Virus record (IMG/VR): IMGVR_UViG_3300028608_000016
Location: 1 to 61,390 of that record
Direction: 5' to 3' (one strand)
Origin: a virus
Length of the DNA stretch: 61,390 nt
In this document: positions 17,720 to 27,318 of the stretch, piece after piece
Numbering within the stretch: position 1 is the stretch's first letter
Layout of the letters: every line of letters starts with the position of its first letter
Made by a program: the position numbers and the translations under genes
The notes under the pieces: generated by a model
What the model saw: only the letters and a program-made list of their open reading frames with translations
Told to the model about the DNA's origin: nothing
Databases searched by the model: none

Positions 17720-18739
17720 TTACGGAGTGATGCCGCCACCTTGGTTCAGTGCGACAATTCGCATACCGGCGTTGTTTGGTTTGTTTGCGTGCATCGCAAC
17801 GAAACGACGATCCGAAGTTTCACCGTACACACGAAGTGGCAGATAGGTGTTTTCCGCAACAACGTCAGCGGAAGTGTAACCGAGCATATCCAGTTCGTAA
17901 GTGTAAGCGTAACGCGGAGTGTTGAGGCGCGCCGGGAAACTCACAACGTATTGGTTGTTTTCCGAAATCGCAACTTGTTCAACCGCGTTGATGATCGCCG
18001 CGCTGTTGGTGGTGTCGAGGGTTGCGTCATACGATTCCGACGGACGCAAAACATCAGTTTCACGAACGACGATTTTGTTGATTACGCCACCAACGCTGCA
18101 CAGTGCAAACACCGGGCATTTGCCAGCGGTGATAACGGCGCCAGTTTTCCGATCAACCGGACGTTGAACCAGCAACCACGAATGCGGAGTTGCAAGCGTG
18201 TCGGTGGTCAAGTCTTCCCAAATGTCGATAAACACACCACGCGGAGTGATGCACATATAGTACGACATTGGGTAAGAAGCGGAAAGATCAACTGCACCGG
18301 CCATCACGCGGGATTTGCGGTTCAGGAAACCTTGCTTTTGATCGGTCGGCAAAGGCGAACGGTTGATACCGGTGCCTTGTGTGTATTTGCCGCCGACAAC
18401 ACCGAGCGGACCGGCAGTATCGTTACCGGAAACCAACCACGATTGCGTGCCGGTATCAGGAAGCGAAAGTTGCGAACCGACAACCAGCGAGGAAGTGTAC
18501 GCGTCGAAAACTTCCATGCGCAGGCGCCACGGCTGTTTGTTGACGACTTCGGTTTTGTTGAGCGGGTCAACATCACCGGTCGCTTCCAGAGTCACGGCCC
18601 ATTTTTCCGGAACAACCGGATTCGTCCACGGAGTCGGGGCGATAACTTTGAAACCGTTGGCAATCAGGTCAGTCACGATTGCCAAAGAGATTGCGCCAGC
18701 GGTAGTGAAACCGGAACGGCGAGTTACAAAACCTGTCAT
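17720..18739 (-). CDS. Virion structural protein, first of a paralogous pair, 339 aa
   Basis: The protein starts MTGFVTRRSGFTTAGAISLA and aligns by eye over its whole length with the 376-aa protein just upstream. Shared phrases include TLEATGDVDPLN versus TLEAGESVDPLN, VLVQRPVDR, NNQYVVSFPARLNTPRYAYT and GMRIVALNQGGGI. The strong match and adjacency show a tandem duplication. The sequence is mixed alpha/beta with no signal peptide, and its composition is that of a virion protein. Related proteins occur in large phages as structural proteins of unknown location, as far as I recall. No more specific role can be given. Confidence 0.78.
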   Translation of the reverse strand: MTGFVTRRSGFTTAGAISLAIVTDLIANGFKVIAPTPWTNPVVPEKWAVTLEATGDVDPLNKTEVVNKQPWRLRMEVFDAYTSSLVVGSQLSLPDTGTQSWLVSGNDTAGPLGVVGGKYTQGTGINRSPLPTDQKQGFLNRKSRVMAGAVDLSASYPMSYYMCITPRGVFIDIWEDLTTDTLATPHSWLLVQRPVDRKTGAVITAGKCPVFALCSVGGVINKIVVRETDVLRPSESYDATLDTTNSAAIINAVEQVAISENNQYVVSFPARLNTPRYAYTYELDMLGYTSADVVAENTYLPLRVYGETSDRRFVAMHANKPNNAGMRIVALNQGGGITP

Positions 18740-18754
18740 TTATTTATCCCCGAA

Positions 18755-19885
18755 TTAGGAAATGCCGCCGCCCTTGACCAGCGCCACGATGCGCATGCCG
18801 TTGCTGTTTTCCATGTTGGAGTGAACAGCCGCGTAATTGCGTGGAGTGCTTTCGCTGTAAAGCGTCAGCGGGATTTCGGTGTTTTGCGAAACCACGGTTG
18901 CACTGGTGTACCCGATCATATCGAGTTCGTAAGTGTACGCGTAGCGCGGCGTGTTCAGGCGACTTGGGAAGGAAACCACATATTGGTTATCTTCCGAAAC
19001 GGCAACTTGAACTTTGTCGTTGATGATTGCTGCGGCGTCCGGCTGATCGGAAACAGCGGAAACAGCCCAAGTCGGTTTGGTAACGTCGGCTTCACGAACA
19101 ACAAAACGTTGAATTTTGTTGCCGACCGACGAAACGCAAAACACAGGCGCTTTGCCGGTGATGATGGTTGCGCCAGTATCGCGGTCAACTGGACGTTGTA
19201 CCAGAACCCACGAGAAGTAGTTGCCGGAAACGTCTGCAATCGCGCCTTCCCAAACGGAAAGGAAAATGCCGCGACCAGTAATCGAAAGCTGGTACGACAT
19301 TGGGTAGTTTGCCGACAAATCTTTGGTTGGATCGGTCGGAGCTACTGGAGCAGCGCCGCTGGTTGGGTCAGTGTTTACGCCTACCCAAACACGGGATGCC
19401 CGGTTGATAAAACCTTGCGTTGCGAATTTCGCAGGTCGGATCAAATCGTTGGAAGCAAATTTCCAACGGTCAACACTGTTTACGGCTTCGCCCATTTTGG
19501 TGTAGCGGTCGCCGACCACACCGATTACACCGCCCGGAGTGGTAACTTCCAAACCCGGATTGTTTTCGTTTACGATGTACGGCGGAGTAGTACCGTCTGG
19601 CAAAAGGTTTGCCGGTGCAACGCAAATACCTGCGGTCGCATTGTCGTAAACGGTGAAGTTGATGCGCCACGGTTGTTTGACCGAAACGGCTGCGGCGTTG
19701 AGCGGGTCCACACTTTCGCCAGCTTCGAGAGTTACCGAATATTTTTCTGCGGTTGGACCAGCAGGCTTGGTGTAATCACCGGTGCCGCCGTAAGTGAAAC
19801 CGTTTGCCATCATGTCGTCAATTACAGACAGGAACAAAGCTCCCGCTGTTTTGAAACCTTGGCGGCGAATTTGAAAACCTGCCAT
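18755..19885 (-). CDS. Virion structural protein, second of a paralogous pair, 376 aa
   Basis: The protein starts MAGFQIRRQGFKTAGALFLS and is the longer copy of the pair. Compared with the 339-aa copy it carries extra residues near TDPTSGAAPVAPTDPTKD and around NENNPGLEVTTPGG. The most conserved part is the C-terminal third, from VAVSEDNQYVVSFPSRLN through ELDMIGYTSATVVSQNTEIP to MRIVALVKGGGIS. That suggests a core assembly surface there. The upstream neighbour ends one base before this gene's start, so the two are coupled. Probably a virion component. Confidence 0.78.
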   Translation of the reverse strand: MAGFQIRRQGFKTAGALFLSVIDDMMANGFTYGGTGDYTKPAGPTAEKYSVTLEAGESVDPLNAAAVSVKQPWRINFTVYDNATAGICVAPANLLPDGTTPPYIVNENNPGLEVTTPGGVIGVVGDRYTKMGEAVNSVDRWKFASNDLIRPAKFATQGFINRASRVWVGVNTDPTSGAAPVAPTDPTKDLSANYPMSYQLSITGRGIFLSVWEGAIADVSGNYFSWVLVQRPVDRDTGATIITGKAPVFCVSSVGNKIQRFVVREADVTKPTWAVSAVSDQPDAAAIINDKVQVAVSEDNQYVVSFPSRLNTPRYAYTYELDMIGYTSATVVSQNTEIPLTLYSESTPRNYAAVHSNMENSNGMRIVALVKGGGIS

Positions 19886-20311
19886 TTAAAATTCCTCAAC
19901 AATTAAGTAGGTGAAGTCCAGCGTGATCTTTGCGGAGGTCGCACCATTGTTGGTGATTTGACCGTACAGGAACGGCTTGCTGGGATTTTCAAGGTTTACG
20001 AAAATCGAGTATTGTCTCGTTTTCAAAACCGTTCCATCCCGAAGCAACGTGGAACCATCGTCAAGCAGATGATCGTCAGTTGCCCGGAACGTGTACGGGT
20101 TTGGGTCGATTTCAGGATCGAAATTCGGATCGCCATAAACCTCGACCAAGCAAGCTCCACTTACTTTCAACCGCTGCACTAGCACGGAGTGCCCCAATTC
20201 CATCGAAAACGATTCGCTGGCGTTTGGTTTAAGTGTAGCGGTTGTGTAAGTGAAAGTTTTCCTTTTGCGCAGACCAGCCTCGCTGAGTTTCTTACCCGGA
20301 GTCATGGTCAT
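19886..20311 (-). CDS. Small beta-rich virion protein, 141 aa
   Basis: The protein starts MTMTPGKKLSEAGLRKRKTF with a basic N-terminus, then strands such as SFSMELGHSVLVQRLKVSG, CLVEVYGDPNFDPEIDPNPY and SIFVNLENPSKPFLYGQITN. The end ATSAKITLDFTYLIVEEF is also beta. It fits a small beta-sandwich, as in minor tail or head accessory proteins. It lies directly between the 376-aa structural protein and the 1552-aa adhesin, in the same operon. No catalytic residues or signal peptide. Family not recognised. Confidence 0.75.
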   Translation of the reverse strand: MTMTPGKKLSEAGLRKRKTFTYTTATLKPNASESFSMELGHSVLVQRLKVSGACLVEVYGDPNFDPEIDPNPYTFRATDDHLLDDGSTLLRDGTVLKTRQYSIFVNLENPSKPFLYGQITNNGATSAKITLDFTYLIVEEF

Positions 20312-20352
20312 TTTGCGTTTTTCCTTCTTTGCAATCCTTTTGTTAAATTATG

Positions 20353-23300
20353 TCAACCGCCGTGCATCAGCCATGCGATTGGCATGTTTGGCCCCCGTAC
20401 TTCGCAAACGAGAGTATCGTCTACGCCAACGCGATATACCCAACCGTCCAGTTTGGTTTTCGTCGTCGGTTTGAGGAAGTTGACAATAAACGCATCGACT
20501 TCTGCTTTCGTCGTGAAGCCCATGTAGTATTTCGCTGCACTGATCTTGTTTTTGCCAGCTTGATACAACATCGGTTTCATTCCAAACAACGTTGCGTTCG
20601 CTTTTGCCACTTTGTAACCAACCGGAATCAGTGTTGCGTTTCGCTTCACAACCGCATACGTCGATTTCGGAGAAAGCAATTGCGAATTCACGCGGTGCAG
20701 CCAATGTTGGTCAGCGCCAGAACCAGCGCCAAACTGGTTAACTGCAAACTCACGATTCCGTTTACCGGTTTCGTTTGCGTGAATGGAAACCCAATCGTTT
20801 TTACCCCACAGATGAATGTGTGCAGCAACCGCACCGACCGCTTCAATGGCTTTCACCACGACAGCAAAATCTTTTGGCGGCGTTTGCCAAACCGGAGTCG
20901 ATTTAACGTCTCCAAGTTCTTCCACTTTCTGCCAATCAGGTTTGTAGTACGTCACTTTGTCGCGTTCTTGAACAGTGTACTCAACGAGTTCAATATTGGA
21001 GAACACAACTGTTGGTGCATACACATAGACGGAATACGCAAACGTTGTAGATTGTTCGGCCGCAACTGCAAATTCCAACATCGTCCATGTTTCGGAACCG
21101 CCTGCGAATGCGTTGGTGTATTGCTGGTCCGCATTTGCCTGCGCACCTTTCGCCCCGACTTCCGCACTGATACCAGTTTTGCTGGCGCCCGGCGAAACGC
21201 TTGCACGATAGCGAACTTCTGCTTGCGAGAACGTTGGGCCGACACTCGCTTGCCACGTCGGTTTCCAAATTTCCGTTTTCGACGTTCCGGCGTTAATCCA
21301 CAAATCGTTTTTCCACATCACGATTTTAACTGGAGCAACAGTGAAGCCGTGAACGTCACTCAGAACCGCATACTGTTTTGCAACTTTCGTCCCTGCGCTG
21401 TCAAACTTAGACGCGTGGCCTGCCGCTTTCACTGGATACTGCACAGCACCGATTGCATCCAGCGCTTCGGTTTTCAGTGCGGTTTGTTTTGGAGCAATTA
21501 CGCCAGTGGTTGCAGCTTTCTGCGCCGTTTGCTTTGGAGCGAGCACCGTGGAGTTTGCGTCTTTCTTCCACGTTTGTTTTGCAAAGACTGCATCGCCCTT
21601 AGCCACCAAAATGCCGACGAACTTGCCAACAACGCCAATGGTTGCGCGTTTGCGGGGAGTCAAGTCAGCTTGCAGAATCGACCACCAACCTGCAATTTCG
21701 CGAATGATTTGATTGCCCCGCGAAATGTAAGCGTACAGCGTATGTTTCGTGACAAAGAAATTCAGAATGCCGGAGCGAAGCTGAATCGTGTCGCCATCTT
21801 TGACAATTGCGGTGAGTGCAGAAATGTCTTCACCGTTAATGAGCAGTGTCGAACCCTCTGGCAAATCGCCTTCCAACTGAACCCGAAGTGTTCCTCCGCC
21901 GCCGATGCCGGAAACGGTTTTGATATCGGAATCGTACAGCGTGAATTTTTCCGGATACCGCATAACACCGAAGTCCATTCGATCTAGCAGTGTGGGGATT
22001 TCGCGCACCAGCACCAGTGCTGCAACTTGCGAAACGTACTGGTCAATCGGATCGGATTCGATCAACACCGATTGCAAACTTTGCGAAACGCGAGTGTTAC
22101 CGCGCTCTGCCGGTGTCACAACATCGAGATACGATTCCGTTACAGCGACCTGCGCGTTTTTAGGTTCGCGCTGCAAAACCATCATCACAACTTGCGTGAG
22201 TCGGGTTGGCGCAATAGGGTCTTTCTGCAAAACAAGTTCGGAAACTTGCGTTACCTGCGTCGGACCAACCGGTTCTTTTTGCAAAACCAATTCGGCGACT
22301 TGCGTAACCGTTGTTGGAATTGGCAGTTCAGTTTCGTAAATGAATACGACCCCGGTTTGTGCAGCAATTTGTCCGTTACCGACTTGCAATTCAATTGTTC
22401 GATCAGAGCCAGAAGCGTCGAGAACAAGCAAACCCCACGAACCAGTACCACCGCCCGAACTATTCAGGTATCCCGAGGCACCGCCAGAACCAAACAGACC
22501 TGCAATTGTGCTTGGGTTTGTGGTAGAACTTGCCGTGCTCGAACCAGCTTTACCGTCGCTGTAATCCGTTACACCTTCCGGAGTTTTAAACGTACCGCCA
22601 ATACCACCGGAACCCGTTGTGTTGGAGACTTTGGAACCGCACCAGCCGCCACCCGCTTCAAAAAACTTTCCGTTGTAGGCGAGAGTCGTGGAACTCCATT
22701 CTTCTGAAATTGCAGACGTGCCAGAACGAGCACCACCGCCTGCACCAACGACCAACGCAATTACCGATTTCGTTGTCGGACGCAAGGTGTGCGTAAAGCT
22801 TTTCTGACCAACAGTTTCAGAAATATCACCGGGATATTGCGTGCGGTAAACGCCGGTATCCAACGTGAGTGAGTTGTAGTTTGCGAAAGAAGGCAAAGGT
22901 TGGTTTTCATTTACGATGCCGCCTTTGAATTCGTAAATGATGATTGCACCATCACCGCCATCACCCCCGGCTGCACCACCGCCGCCGAGCGTACCGTTTT
23001 GTGCGACAGTCAGGTTTGTGTGATCGCCTTTTGCACCTTTGCCACCAATTGGAACAGTTAGCGTCAAAGGTTCTGGCAGCAAATAAACTTGGCCGAGGCC
23101 GCCCGACGCACCGCCTTGCTGTCCACCGTATTGCGCGCCAATAATCGCAATACTTCTAAACGTGGTAGTCGCAGTGGACAAAGGTGCAGTTCGGGTGTAA
23201 CGATGTTCAACTTTAACCGGACCGTCTTGCGTTACAGTGTAGTTTACGTTTTTAGAACCGAGATATGCAGAAACGTCAGATGCGAGTAAAACATCGTTTA

Positions 23301-25011
23301 CATAAACGTATGCCGGACCCGGATACACCGAAGACGCACTGCGCCCGTATCCAATACCCAACACCTGCCCGGCGATAGCGTTAAACGTAAACGAAAGGGA
23401 GCCAGTATCACCAGAGCCAAATTTGTTTGACGCGAAACCATCCGAGTTTGTGGTTTGCGTATATCCATCATTGACTGGCGTAACAGCAGGCGGGGTTGGC
23501 CCTTGGAAAAGGTTTTGCGCCACAAACCCACTGTTTAAATCTTGTGGTTGAACAGTAAATGCTGTGCCGCCTGTGCCGTTCAGATAAGACGTGCCGCCAG
23601 CGTACCCACTGGTCGCACCGAGTCCGCCGTATGATGCTTGGCGACCGGAGTTATCGACGTAGCGCAACCAATCAACTTCAATCTGGTTACTTGCTTGAAC
23701 AATTGGATCAGGAGCAGTGTACGACTTACCCCCTTTCGCACGAAGCACTTCACCTTTCGCAACTTTTACAACTGCGTCACCGCCAGTTTCATTTCCGGTA
23801 AGTTGAATTTTCGAACCGGAGCGGTTGTAGTAAATCTGACCACCAGCGCCGCCACCTTGCGCAATAGCGAGAACCAAAGTGGTATCAGCCGCTGGCGTGA
23901 AGTTGAACGTACCCGGAGTTTTGAATTCCGTGCGCGTCCAGTTTGCAGGTGTTGCCGTAAATGGTAAAACAGGAACAGTGGCAGGAGGTTTCGGGTTTGG
24001 CAACCGCGCACCTTCCATAAAATATTGTGCTTCATGCACACCAACACGGCTGTTGACGCCAGCCGAAGGCAAGTTGTCCGAAAGCGGCCCACCTTCCTGC
24101 GTATCTCCCTGATAAATACCGATTGCCATTGCAGCCGTGTATTCAGGAAGATTGATTGTGTGAATTGCGGCATTGGGACGGCCAGCCCATGCTACGCCTT
24201 CGTCATCGACAGTTTGAGTTTTTGTGTCAATTTCGCGGAGCAGCGTAAATCCGCTTTTGGTTCCCGGTTGCCCGGTTGCGTAGCCAATTCGAATGTAGCG
24301 CGACCAACGATAAAATTGGACTTTGATTTGTTTGACGCGGATTGGCGTTGTGAAAAGTCGCCCGATAAAATCAGTGTAGGAAGTTGCGTTCGCGCCGTTG
24401 CCTTCCCAGTAAGTTCCGGCCCACACACCGTCATCTGTAACGGTAATAGCCGAAGAACCCGAAAGTGTCGAGGATGCAAAAACAGAACCGTTGTTGATCT
24501 TTCGGTATGGAGATTCTGCCGAACCAGTATCCATACCGGAATACATGCTGATTTCCATAAGGCGTTGGCGATCAACACCACCGGCCCCCGACATAATGCT
24601 CACGGCCGAATGGTTTGTCCACAGTACAACTGCCCGACCAACTGCAACACCGGCTGGCAAAAGAATTGTGTTTGTGACGAAACGGCCCCACGGAACACCG
24701 AGGTCGTCGTTTGGGGTTACGGTAACGTCGATGGTGCGAATAACAGTGTAGCCGGATTTAACACCGGACCAACTGTTTGCTACAGCAACAACAATCGTTT
24801 TACCCCACGTATGAAAATACGCTTCAATCTTTCGAACTTCAAGCGCGGCCGGAAAGTTTAGGCCAACGAAATCAGTTGCAGTATATGATGCACCGCCAGA
24901 CCAACCGGTCGCAACGTTGCTGTCCGCGATTGCGTCAACGGTGCCAAAATCATTGTAGAAGGACGAAGCGCTTGGCACTCCGCCTGTAAGTTTCGTGTAG
25001 GTTAATGCCAT
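20353..25011 (-). CDS. Giant glycine-rich tail fibre/adhesin, 1552 aa
   Basis: Two related discoidin-like beta domains come first (about 1-165 and 170-340; compare YTATDFVGLNFPAALEVRKI with SYTDFIGRLFTTPIRVKQI). Two glycine-rich fibre domains follow (about 355-710 and 725-905), with TPGTFNFTPAADTTLVLAIA and an ALVVGAGGGARSG segment, as in phage tail-tip glycine-rich domains. Next come about six copies of a short repeat of the form VTQVAELVLQKEP (about 910-1050). The rest (about 1050-1552) is beta-rich with a basic stretch containing APKQTAQKAATTGVIAPKQT. The opening GGGAGG-type loops are typical of receptor-contacting tips. A GGGG ribosome site precedes the ATG. It is probably a long fibre subunit. 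Confidence 0.8.
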   Translation of the reverse strand: MALTYTKLTGGVPSASSFYNDFGTVDAIADSNVATGWSGGASYTATDFVGLNFPAALEVRKIEAYFHTWGKTIVVAVANSWSGVKSGYTVIRTIDVTVTPNDDLGVPWGRFVTNTILLPAGVAVGRAVVLWTNHSAVSIMSGAGGVDRQRLMEISMYSGMDTGSAESPYRKINNGSVFASSTLSGSSAITVTDDGVWAGTYWEGNGANATSYTDFIGRLFTTPIRVKQIKVQFYRWSRYIRIGYATGQPGTKSGFTLLREIDTKTQTVDDEGVAWAGRPNAAIHTINLPEYTAAMAIGIYQGDTQEGGPLSDNLPSAGVNSRVGVHEAQYFMEGARLPNPKPPATVPVLPFTATPANWTRTEFKTPGTFNFTPAADTTLVLAIAQGGGAGGQIYYNRSGSKIQLTGNETGGDAVVKVAKGEVLRAKGGKSYTAPDPIVQASNQIEVDWLRYVDNSGRQASYGGLGATSGYAGGTSYLNGTGGTAFTVQPQDLNSGFVAQNLFQGPTPPAVTPVNDGYTQTTNSDGFASNKFGSGDTGSLSFTFNAIAGQVLGIGYGRSASSVYPGPAYVYVNDVLLASDVSAYLGSKNVNYTVTQDGPVKVEHRYTRTAPLSTATTTFRSIAIIGAQYGGQQGGASGGLGQVYLLPEPLTLTVPIGGKGAKGDHTNLTVAQNGTLGGGGAAGGDGGDGAIIIYEFKGGIVNENQPLPSFANYNSLTLDTGVYRTQYPGDISETVGQKSFTHTLRPTTKSVIALVVGAGGGARSGTSAISEEWSSTTLAYNGKFFEAGGGWCGSKVSNTTGSGGIGGTFKTPEGVTDYSDGKAGSSTASSTTNPSTIAGLFGSGGASGYLNSSGGGTGSWGLLVLDASGSDRTIELQVGNGQIAAQTGVVFIYETELPIPTTVTQVAELVLQKEPVGPTQVTQVSELVLQKDPIAPTRLTQVVMMVLQREPKNAQVAVTESYLDVVTPAERGNTRVSQSLQSVLIESDPIDQYVSQVAALVLVREIPTLLDRMDFGVMRYPEKFTLYDSDIKTVSGIGGGGTLRVQLEGDLPEGSTLLINGEDISALTAIVKDGDTIQLRSGILNFFVTKHTLYAYISRGNQIIREIAGWWSILQADLTPRKRATIGVVGKFVGILVAKGDAVFAKQTWKKDANSTVLAPKQTAQKAATTGVIAPKQTALKTEALDAIGAVQYPVKAAGHASKFDSAGTKVAKQYAVLSDVHGFTVAPVKIVMWKNDLWINAGTSKTEIWKPTWQASVGPTFSQAEVRYRASVSPGASKTGISAEVGAKGAQANADQQYTNAFAGGSETWTMLEFAVAAEQSTTFAYSVYVYAPTVVFSNIELVEYTVQERDKVTYYKPDWQKVEELGDVKSTPVWQTPPKDFAVVVKAIEAVGAVAAHIHLWGKNDWVSIHANETGKRNREFAVNQFGAGSGADQHWLHRVNSQLLSPKSTYAVVKRNATLIPVGYKVAKANATLFGMKPMLYQAGKNKISAAKYYMGFTTKAEVDAFIVNFLKPTTKTKLDGWVYRVGVDDTLVCEVRGPNMPIAWLMHGG

Positions 25012-25028
25012 GTTGTGCCCCTACGGAT

Positions 25029-25066
25029 AGAAAAAAGGGGGATTGTGAGAATCCCCCTTTCCTTTT
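25029..25066 (-). terminator. Bidirectional-looking intrinsic terminator
   Basis: GGGGGATT pairs with AATCCCCC around GTGAG, flanked by A6 on the left and T-rich sequence on the right. On the minus strand the stem is followed by six T, so it should terminate transcripts of the collagen-like gene that ends at 25067. The start of the 1552-aa gene is only about 20 bases downstream, which leaves no room for a separate promoter between them. Confidence 0.85.
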
Positions 25067-27091
25067 TTAGAACGTGCCGATGCCGTACCCCGGATCAGCA
25101 ATTGTCGCGTTGCGAGGCGTATTCAAAACCAGATAAACGTGACGCGTTGCCGTATCCGAAGGCGCGCGACCGTAAATGGTGATTGGAACAGTTTTGCTGG
25201 TTTCACCCGGAGCAAACGTCACTGTACCTTTTTCCGATTTGAAATCGGCGGTCGGGAACGTAAACGTCACGCCATCGAAATAACCATCCGCTTGCGATTG
25301 CGCGTAGAAACCAAACTGCGCACCGTTTAGGAACCGCGCCAAGTCTGGATCGGTGGACAAATCAAAACTCAGGTTGTACGCATTGTCGTAAGTAGAGGAA
25401 CCAAACGGCGATGCAGTTACCGAAAGCGTATTCCGGTCACGCGTCATTTTGATTTTCGAAGTTGCACCGAGCCAGTTTCCGCGCACGCCGTCATCGTAAA
25501 CTGCGAGAGTTTTCCGCACAGTGTTACCGACAACATACATGAGGTTGAAAGTTGGAGAAGTGCTACCACCACGATTTCGGCCGACAACCAGCAAATGGTT
25601 TTGACCGTCTTCGCGAACTGCCGCAATCACACCGCCGATTTGGTCGTCGTCAGCACCAGTCGAACCCACAGTGAATTCGATTGTGAATTTCGAGAACGAG
25701 AATTCAGAAAGGAACGCAATGTAGTTGCTGGAGTTTACCGACGTGGTGATTTTGGTTCCGCTAATCGACCACGATGCCGCTTCGCTACCTTCCGGAATTG
25801 TCGAGCCAGCTTCGAAGAAACTGTTTCCTTGCGTGCGTCCCCATTTGGTGAAAATGTCGGAAGCGGTTGGAACAGTTGGCGGCGTGCCGTTTGCATCTGG
25901 CGAAGTGGTTTCCCATTCCACCGAAACCGGCAGGTCATACGACGAATCCAGCGAGACGGTGTACGTCATTGTTCCGGAAGTGCCAACACCGCCCGGCGAT
26001 TGTGCAGAAGTATTTCCTGCACTTACGGCAGGCCGCATATCGTCTGGCGTTGCGAGCAGAACACGCCAGTTGAATTGCCAGCCACTTTTTGCACTCGGGA
26101 GCGTGATGGTAAACGAACCCGCACGGCTGTTTTCCGGAATGTCGGTTGTGGTGATTGTGTATTCCAAGTTTGGATTCGCAGCCGCGTTTCCAACTTTTCG
26201 CCAAGTGATGTACACCAGCGGAATACGTTCGCCCGGACCGTTGAATTCAAAATTCACAGTCAGCGAAGTCATTTGCGTTGCGGAAGTGTTGACGTATTCG
26301 CCTGCAACTTCCAACGAATTGTCGTCGTTGTCGATTGTGTAATAGCGACCGATGTTTGCGTCTGCGTTTGCCCATTTTGCAATCAGGGTCATTGCAGAAA
26401 CACCAGCGGGACCGGCTGCACCAATTGGGCCAGTTGGACCACGCAAACCATCAACACCAATTGGACCGGTTGGGCCTTGCGGACCGGCAGGACCGGTAAT
26501 CGAATTTCCTTGTGGTCCAGTTGGGCCAATTGGACCGGTAGGACCAATTTCACCTTGTGGACCTTGCAAACCGTTTGGACCTTGCGGGCCGATTCCACCA
26601 ACTACGCCACTTGGGCCAGTGGGACCGGTTGGGCCAATTGGACCATCGGGGCCGCGTGGACCTTGCAAACCAATTGCGCCTTGTGGACCGGTTGGGCCAA
26701 TTGGGCCACGCGGACCAATACCACCATAACCACCGGCTGGACCTGCGGGGCCAATATCACCTTTTGGACCGGCGCAACCCGCTTCACCCGGTCGGCCATC
26801 TTTTCCGTCACGACCATTTTTTCCGGAAACGCCTTGAGGACCAGTCGGGCCAGTTGGACCAACGCCAATGTTTCCGGGCACCATGAAACCAGTTGCCGAC
26901 AATTGCGTGTTGTCAGAAAATGCAATTGTGAGCGTACCAGTTTCGGAATCGTATTTAATCGAATCTACAAACTTGTCACCAGTTTGCTGTTCCGATTGCA
27001 GGTTGAGTTTGTCACCGTCGTAAACAACGGAGTCGCCTGCATTACCTTTGCTGCCCACCAGTTCAAGTGGAACCCGCGTGATTTTCGACAT
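25067..27091 (-). CDS. Collagen-like tail fibre with split Calx-beta-like domain, 674 aa
   Basis: Residues 1-75 are an anchor module ([15 protein letters not shown]..., [20 protein letters not shown]) found in three other proteins here. Residues 78-233 are about 50 Gly-X-Y triplets rich in Pro and Thr, with one Cys near 107 and one break (GNSIT). The C-terminal part begins with a beta domain. A Calx-beta-like half follows ([20 protein letters not shown]), then a lectin-like insert ([20 protein letters not shown] and onwards). The second half closes it ([28 protein letters not shown]). The protein is likely a trimeric fibre with a collagen stalk and a globular tip. A strong terminator follows. 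Confidence 0.85.
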   Translation of the reverse strand: MSKITRVPLELVGSKGNAGDSVVYDGDKLNLQSEQQTGDKFVDSIKYDSETGTLTIAFSDNTQLSATGFMVPGNIGVGPTGPTGPQGVSGKNGRDGKDGRPGEAGCAGPKGDIGPAGPAGGYGGIGPRGPIGPTGPQGAIGLQGPRGPDGPIGPTGPTGPSGVVGGIGPQGPNGLQGPQGEIGPTGPIGPTGPQGNSITGPAGPQGPTGPIGVDGLRGPTGPIGAAGPAGVSAMTLIAKWANADANIGRYYTIDNDDNSLEVAGEYVNTSATQMTSLTVNFEFNGPGERIPLVYITWRKVGNAAANPNLEYTITTTDIPENSRAGSFTITLPSAKSGWQFNWRVLLATPDDMRPAVSAGNTSAQSPGGVGTSGTMTYTVSLDSSYDLPVSVEWETTSPDANGTPPTVPTASDIFTKWGRTQGNSFFEAGSTIPEGSEAASWSISGTKITTSVNSSNYIAFLSEFSFSKFTIEFTVGSTGADDDQIGGVIAAVREDGQNHLLVVGRNRGGSTSPTFNLMYVVGNTVRKTLAVYDDGVRGNWLGATSKIKMTRDRNTLSVTASPFGSSTYDNAYNLSFDLSTDPDLARFLNGAQFGFYAQSQADGYFDGVTFTFPTADFKSEKGTVTFAPGETSKTVPITIYGRAPSDTATRHVYLVLNTPRNATIADPGYGIGTF
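26393..26860 (-). repeat. Collagen Gly-X-Y coding repeat
   Basis: About 50 Gly-X-Y triplets of the 674-aa protein, many GPT, GPQ, GPI. Nucleotide repeats of the GGACCGGTTGGGCCAATT kind are a by-product of the triplet code and vary enough to show selection on protein, not DNA. Confidence 0.9.
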
Positions 27092-27102
27092 TTAGATTTT
27101 CC

Positions 27103-27306
27103 TCACTTCACGCATTCCCACGATTTGTTGTCGGCGGAGCGTAACCGTGTATTCGAGGGGAGCATTCTCACCCATTCGCATTCAGCACCGGCTGGGCATT
27201 TTGCATCGGGGTCGGCTTTGCCTACATAGACTTGCCAACCCCCTTTTGCAAAGTTATCAACCCACGGGCTTTGCGCATCTTGGCGAACCAATAAGCGTCG
27301 AGCCAT
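27103..27306 (-). CDS. Stand-alone copy of the adhesin N-terminal module, 67 aa
   Basis: The short protein starts MARRLLVRQDAQSPWVDNFA and follows the pattern RL-VR----WVD--W-V------WVRM, ending SWECVK. The first 55 residues of the 1264-aa protein encoded just upstream follow the same pattern (RLRVRTPSGAWLDICESEWY, NWIRLVV, KVRHGSNAYWLNIEC). The two are clearly related modules. It therefore looks like a detached copy of a docking domain, perhaps an adaptor or a capping subunit for the fibre. It lies 12 bases from each neighbour. No enzymatic motif. Confidence 0.75.
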   Translation of the reverse strand: MARRLLVRQDAQSPWVDNFAKGGWQVYVGKADPDAKCPAGAECEWVRMLPSNTRLRSADNKSWECVK

Positions 27307-27318
27307 TTTGAGTTTTCC

